From positions 1 through 64,000 of the forward strand of contig NZ_ASJB01000070.1 in the NCBI RefSeq assembly GCF_000478275.1: 64,000 nucleotides of DNA, in the 5' to 3' direction. This DNA is from Amycolatopsis orientalis DSM 40040 = KCTC 9412 (lineage in GTDB: Bacteria; Actinomycetota; Actinomycetes; Mycobacteriales; Pseudonocardiaceae). Position numbers and translations under genes: made by a program. Below are positions 60,914-64,000 of the stretch, piece by piece. The notes below the pieces were generated by a model. That model was not told where the DNA came from and ran no database searches. It saw only the letters and a list, made by a program, of their open reading frames with translations. Positions within the stretch are counted from its first letter, which is position 1. Each line of letters starts with the position of its first letter.

Positions 60914-61867
60914 TCAGCGCAAGGTCGAAGGCGGCGGGGTGATGGTCTTGCGGTCGGCCTCCGGAACGCCCCGGTAGGTCTTGAGGATCTTCAGGATCTG
61001 CTCGCGGTCCGCACTGCCCTGTTCGTCCTGATCCGAATAGACGAGCAAGGCGGCCGCCGACTCTCCCATGTCCACCGCCTGTACGCCGACCAAGGCGCGC
61101 TTCGGGGTACAGGGCGCGGTGTGCCCGAGGGTGACCTCCGCGATGAGGATGCTCGCGGGGACCTTCTTGCCGTTGCCCAGCGTGAACTCCGCCGCCTGGA
61201 CCGGTTCGGCCACGATCTTGGCCGACGCCGGGCCTCCGTCGGGGTTGTACGCGCTCACCGCGAGATCGTTGAGGGCCTTGTCCGCCGCGGCGGGCGCGTC
61301 GGCCACCTTCACGGTCGTCAGCCCGCTGCCCCCGACCCGGCTGCCCTTGACCGCCGGACAGTAGCCCTCACCGAGGAAAGCGCTGGAGAACATGGAGATC
61401 CCAGGGCCGAGAACGTTCTTCTCCCAGCCGTGGATGGTGGTCGGTTTCGGCGTCCAGTTCGGCGGGACGTCGTAGGCGACCTGGCCGTCGGCCCCGGCCA
61501 CCGACTGCCAGCCGTCGGTCACCGGCGGCGCGACGACCCGCGGCGAAGGCGTGTAGACGATCGGGGTCCGGGTGGTCGGCGAGTCGCTCGACGACCGGTC
61601 CGAGCTGTTGTTCGCGAGCGCCGCGACAGCGATGACACCGAGCGTGGCGAAGAAGCCGTACATGGCCCTTCGCCCGCTTCGCGACATCGGCTGCTTAGCC
61701 GTCTGCGCGGGCTCAGGTTCGGTCTCGGGTTCCGGTTCCGGCGCGGGTTCGGCAGGCGCAGGCCGGTAGCCGGGCGAGTCCGAGGGCTGATAGCCCCCGA
61801 ACCCGTCCAGCGCCGCGTTGTCCTCGTAGCCCGGGGAATCCCCGCGCTTCTTGCCGAACAGCCCCAT
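60914..61867 (-). CDS. Membrane-anchored GWQ-DVPP protein, paralogue 3
   Basis: The 317-residue protein has a cytoplasmic tail rich in Glu/Pro/Tyr (PEPEPETEPEPA), one helix (MYGFFATLGVIAVAALA), a linker and an outside domain with DGWQSVAGADGQVAYDVPPN and cysteines in YCPAV and PCTPKRA, aligning with the two paralogues at 56570 and 57475. Its ATG overlaps the proS stop by one base (TAATG), so it is coupled to proS. Function is unknown. Confidence 0.78.
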   Translation of the reverse strand: MGLFGKKRGDSPGYEDNAALDGFGGYQPSDSPGYRPAPAEPAPEPEPETEPEPAQTAKQPMSRSGRRAMYGFFATLGVIAVAALANNSSDRSSSDSPTTRTPIVYTPSPRVVAPPVTDGWQSVAGADGQVAYDVPPNWTPKPTTIHGWEKNVLGPGISMFSSAFLGEGYCPAVKGSRVGGSGLTTVKVADAPAAADKALNDLAVSAYNPDGGPASAKIVAEPVQAAEFTLGNGKKVPASILIAEVTLGHTAPCTPKRALVGVQAVDMGESAAALLVYSDQDEQGSADREQILKILKTYRGVPEADRKTITPPPSTLR

Positions 61868-63615
61868 TACGAGCGGACGAGCTTGACCAGATGCTCCACG
61901 ACCGCGTCGACGGCGATCTCCTCGCGGTCGCCGGTGCGGCGGTCCTTGACCTCGACGACGCCGTTCGCCAGGCCGCGCCCGACCACCAGGATGGTCGGCA
62001 CCCCGACGAGTTCGGCGTCCGCGAACTTCACGCCGGGGGTCGCCTTGCGGTCGTCGAGGACGACCTCGATCCCGGCGGCGTCCAGTTCGGCGGCGAGCTT
62101 CTCCGCGCCGGCGGCGACGGTCTCGTCCTTGCCCGCGATGACCACGTGCACGTCGAACGGCGAGACCTCGCGCGGCCAGATGATGCCGAGGTCGTCGTGG
62201 TTCTGCTCGGCGAGCACGCCGACCAGACGCGAGACGCCGACGCCGTAGGAGCCCATGGTGATGCGGATGGGCTTGGAGTCCGGGCCCAGCGCGTCCAGTT
62301 CGAACGCGTCCGCGTACTTACGGCCCAGCTGGAAGATGTGCCCGATCTCGATACCGCGCGCGGCGACCAGGGTGCCCTTGCCGTCGGGCGAAGCGTCGCC
62401 TTCGCGGACCTCGGCGGCCTCGATCGTGCCGTCGCCGGTGAAGTCGCGGCCCGCGACCAGGTCGACCACGTGGTGATCACGCTCGTCGGCGCCGGTGACC
62501 CAGGCGGTGCCGTCGACGACGCGCGGGTCGAGCAGGTAGCGGACGCCGTTGTCCTTCAGCGCCTTCGGGCCGATGTAGCCCTTGACGAGGAAGGGGTTCT
62601 TGGCGAAGTCGGCCTCTTCGAGCAGTTCGAACTCGGCGGGCTCGAGCGAGGCTTCGAGGCGCTTGGTGTCGACCTCGCGGTCGCCCGGGAGGCCGATGGC
62701 CAGCAGCTCCCACTCCTTCGCACCCGGCTGACGCGTCTTCACCAGGACGTTCTTGAGCGTGTCCGCCGCGGTGAAGGTGCGGCCGAGGCCGGCGTCGTTC
62801 AGGAACTTGACCAGCGACTCGATGGTCGGGGTGTCCGGCGTGTGGTGGACCTTCGCCTCGGGCAGTCCCTCGATCGGCTTCGCCTCGGGAGCGGGCGTGG
62901 TGACCGCTTCGACGTTGGCCGCATAACCCGATTCGGTGCTGCGGACGTAGGTGTCCTCACCGGTCTCGGCGACGGCGAGGAACTCCTCGGAGGCCGAGCC
63001 GCCCATCGCGCCCGAGGTCGCCTTGACGACGACGTACTCGATGCCGAGGCGGTCGAACAGCTTCGTGTACGCCTGCCTGTGCAGCTCGTACGACTTCGTC
63101 AGGCCCTCGTCGTCGAGGTCGAAGGAATAGGAGTCCTTCATGACGAACTCGCGGCCGCGCAGGATGCCGGCGCGGGGGCGCGCCTCGTCGCGGTACTTGG
63201 TCTGGATTTGGTACAGGACGACCGGGTAGTCCTTGTACGAGCTGTATTCACCCTTCACGGTGAGCGCGAAGAGCTCTTCGTGCGTCGGGCCGAGGAGGTA
63301 GTCGGCGCCCTTGCGGTCCTTGAGACGGAAGAGGGCGTCGCCGTACTCGGTCCAGCGGCCGGTGGCCTCGTAAGGCTCCTTCGGCAGCAGCGCGGGGAAC
63401 TGGATCTCCTGCGCGCCGATGGCGTTCATCTCGTCGCGGACGACGTTCTCGATACGGCGCAGCACCCGCAGGCCCAGCGGCAGCCAGGAGTAGCCGCCCG
63501 GGGCGACCCGGCGGACGTAGCCGGCACGTACCAGGAGCCGGTGGCTCGGTACCTCGGCGTCCGCCGGATCCTCGCGCAGAGTGCGAAGGAACAACGACGA
63601 CATCCTGGTGATCAC
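61867..63615 (-). CDS. proS: Prolyl-tRNA synthetase
   Basis: The 582-residue class II synthetase charges tRNA-Pro. It starts ITRMSSLFLRTLREDPADAE, with motif 2 around YRDEARPRAGILRGREFVMK and motif 3 MGSYGVGVSRLVG. The insertion (editing) domain between motifs 2 and 3 is present, which marks the bacterial form, and the anticodon-binding domain is C-terminal. GTG 63615 follows GAGGAG. The membrane protein gene downstream overlaps its stop. Confidence 0.95.
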   Translation of the reverse strand: MITRMSSLFLRTLREDPADAEVPSHRLLVRAGYVRRVAPGGYSWLPLGLRVLRRIENVVRDEMNAIGAQEIQFPALLPKEPYEATGRWTEYGDALFRLKDRKGADYLLGPTHEELFALTVKGEYSSYKDYPVVLYQIQTKYRDEARPRAGILRGREFVMKDSYSFDLDDEGLTKSYELHRQAYTKLFDRLGIEYVVVKATSGAMGGSASEEFLAVAETGEDTYVRSTESGYAANVEAVTTPAPEAKPIEGLPEAKVHHTPDTPTIESLVKFLNDAGLGRTFTAADTLKNVLVKTRQPGAKEWELLAIGLPGDREVDTKRLEASLEPAEFELLEEADFAKNPFLVKGYIGPKALKDNGVRYLLDPRVVDGTAWVTGADERDHHVVDLVAGRDFTGDGTIEAAEVREGDASPDGKGTLVAARGIEIGHIFQLGRKYADAFELDALGPDSKPIRITMGSYGVGVSRLVGVLAEQNHDDLGIIWPREVSPFDVHVVIAGKDETVAAGAEKLAAELDAAGIEVVLDDRKATPGVKFADAELVGVPTILVVGRGLANGVVEVKDRRTGDREEIAVDAVVEHLVKLVRS

Positions 63616-63742
63616 TTCTGGGCTCCTCGCTGGAATTACGCGCTTAGACGTTCTGCGCAGCGTAGTCACCCCGCCCTGGGGCGCTTCAACCGGTTATCGC
63701 GGGCGCCCGGTTTTGTCGGTGGGTGCCGCTAGCTTGCCGGGT

Positions 63743-64000
63743 ATGGGCATCGAACTGGGCATGATCACGATCGACTGCGCCGATCCGCGAGGGCTGGCGG
63801 CGTTCTGGACGAAGGCGCTCGGGGTGGAGGTGGACCAGGACTACGACGGCGAGTTCCTGATCCTGCGCCCCGCGGTGGGGAGCGCGCCGGTGTTCGCGTT
63901 CCAGCGGGTACCGGAGGAACGCGCCGGCAAGAACCGGGTCCACATGGACTTCGGTACCGACGACATGGAGAAGGAGGTGGAGCGTCTGATCGGTTTGGGT
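63743..64000 (+). CDS. VOC/glyoxalase-like family protein (partial at right edge)
   Basis: The first 86 residues are visible. IELGMITIDCADPRGLAAFW and ALGVEV are typical of the glyoxalase-like VOC fold, and KNRVHMDFGTDD is the start of its second metal-side strand. The ATG at 63743 has TAGCTT 7 nt upstream and no ribosome site, so the mRNA may be leaderless. The gene runs off the window, and the substrate cannot be judged. Confidence 0.8.
   Translation, partial: MGIELGMITIDCADPRGLAAFWTKALGVEVDQDYDGEFLILRPAVGSAPVFAFQRVPEERAGKNRVHMDFGTDDMEKEVERLIGLG

Overview
The window is a 64 kb piece of a high-GC actinobacterial chromosome. The gene content and protein style (a FasR-FabD-FabH-AcpP-FabF fatty acid operon, ahpE-DUF3052-aceE synteny, DUF3145, an Lsr2-type protein, a deazaflavin reductase, many GTG/TTG starts and probable leaderless mRNAs) point to the Pseudonocardiales, most likely Amycolatopsis or a close relative. 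No phage, CRISPR array, integrase or biosynthetic gene cluster is visible. The only mobile DNA recognised is one 162-bp MITE-like element. One tRNA gene (Val, UAC) is present, and the first 50 bases look like the leader of an rRNA operon that lies to the left on the minus strand.

Left part (0-24 kb): LtrA-like membrane protein, dnaE1 translationally coupled to a DHA2 drug exporter, a pRiA4b ORF-3-like protein and an F420-type reductase. Next comes a compact asparagine catabolic operon (GntR regulator, asparagine permease, asparaginase, aspartase) that would convert asparagine to fumarate plus two ammonia. It is followed by a CocE-type hydrolase, a MITE inserted between two convergent stop codons, a GntR/phosphodiesterase pair divergent from a class V aminotransferase, several small regulator-plus-target pairs (TetR, MarR/AhpD-like), a tandem GNAT protein, tRNA-Val and ahpE-DUF3052.

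Middle part (24-35 kb): pyruvate dehydrogenase E1 (aceE), an FMN-dependent lactate dehydrogenase, a PnuC-like transporter and a small mechanosensitive-channel-like protein. The fatty acid synthase II locus follows, with its regulator fasR upstream of fabD-fabH-acpP-fabF. This places acetyl-CoA supply next to acetyl-CoA use. The P-type ATPase ctpE, DUF3145 and a secreted subtilase follow.

Right part (40-64 kb): an unusual Lsr2-like nucleoid protein whose C-terminal half is a histone-H1-like Lys/Ala/Pro tail; a three-subunit pnt transhydrogenase operon coupled to a lipoate-ligase-like gene; a DesT-like TetR regulator divergent from a ferredoxin reductase/acyl-CoA desaturase operon with a clear 26-bp palindromic operator; a two-component system; an acetyltransferase/XRE-cupin pair; a membrane protein flanked by duplicated operators; three paralogous membrane-anchored extracytoplasmic proteins; a rhomboid-like/DUF2156 fusion; proS; and the start of a VOC-family gene.

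The most striking non-coding feature is a set of long, near-perfect palindromes (arms of about 20-30 bp) placed just after stop codons all along the window. They fall into a few sequence classes, some repeated almost identically up to 34 kb apart, and probably act as bidirectional transcription terminators.
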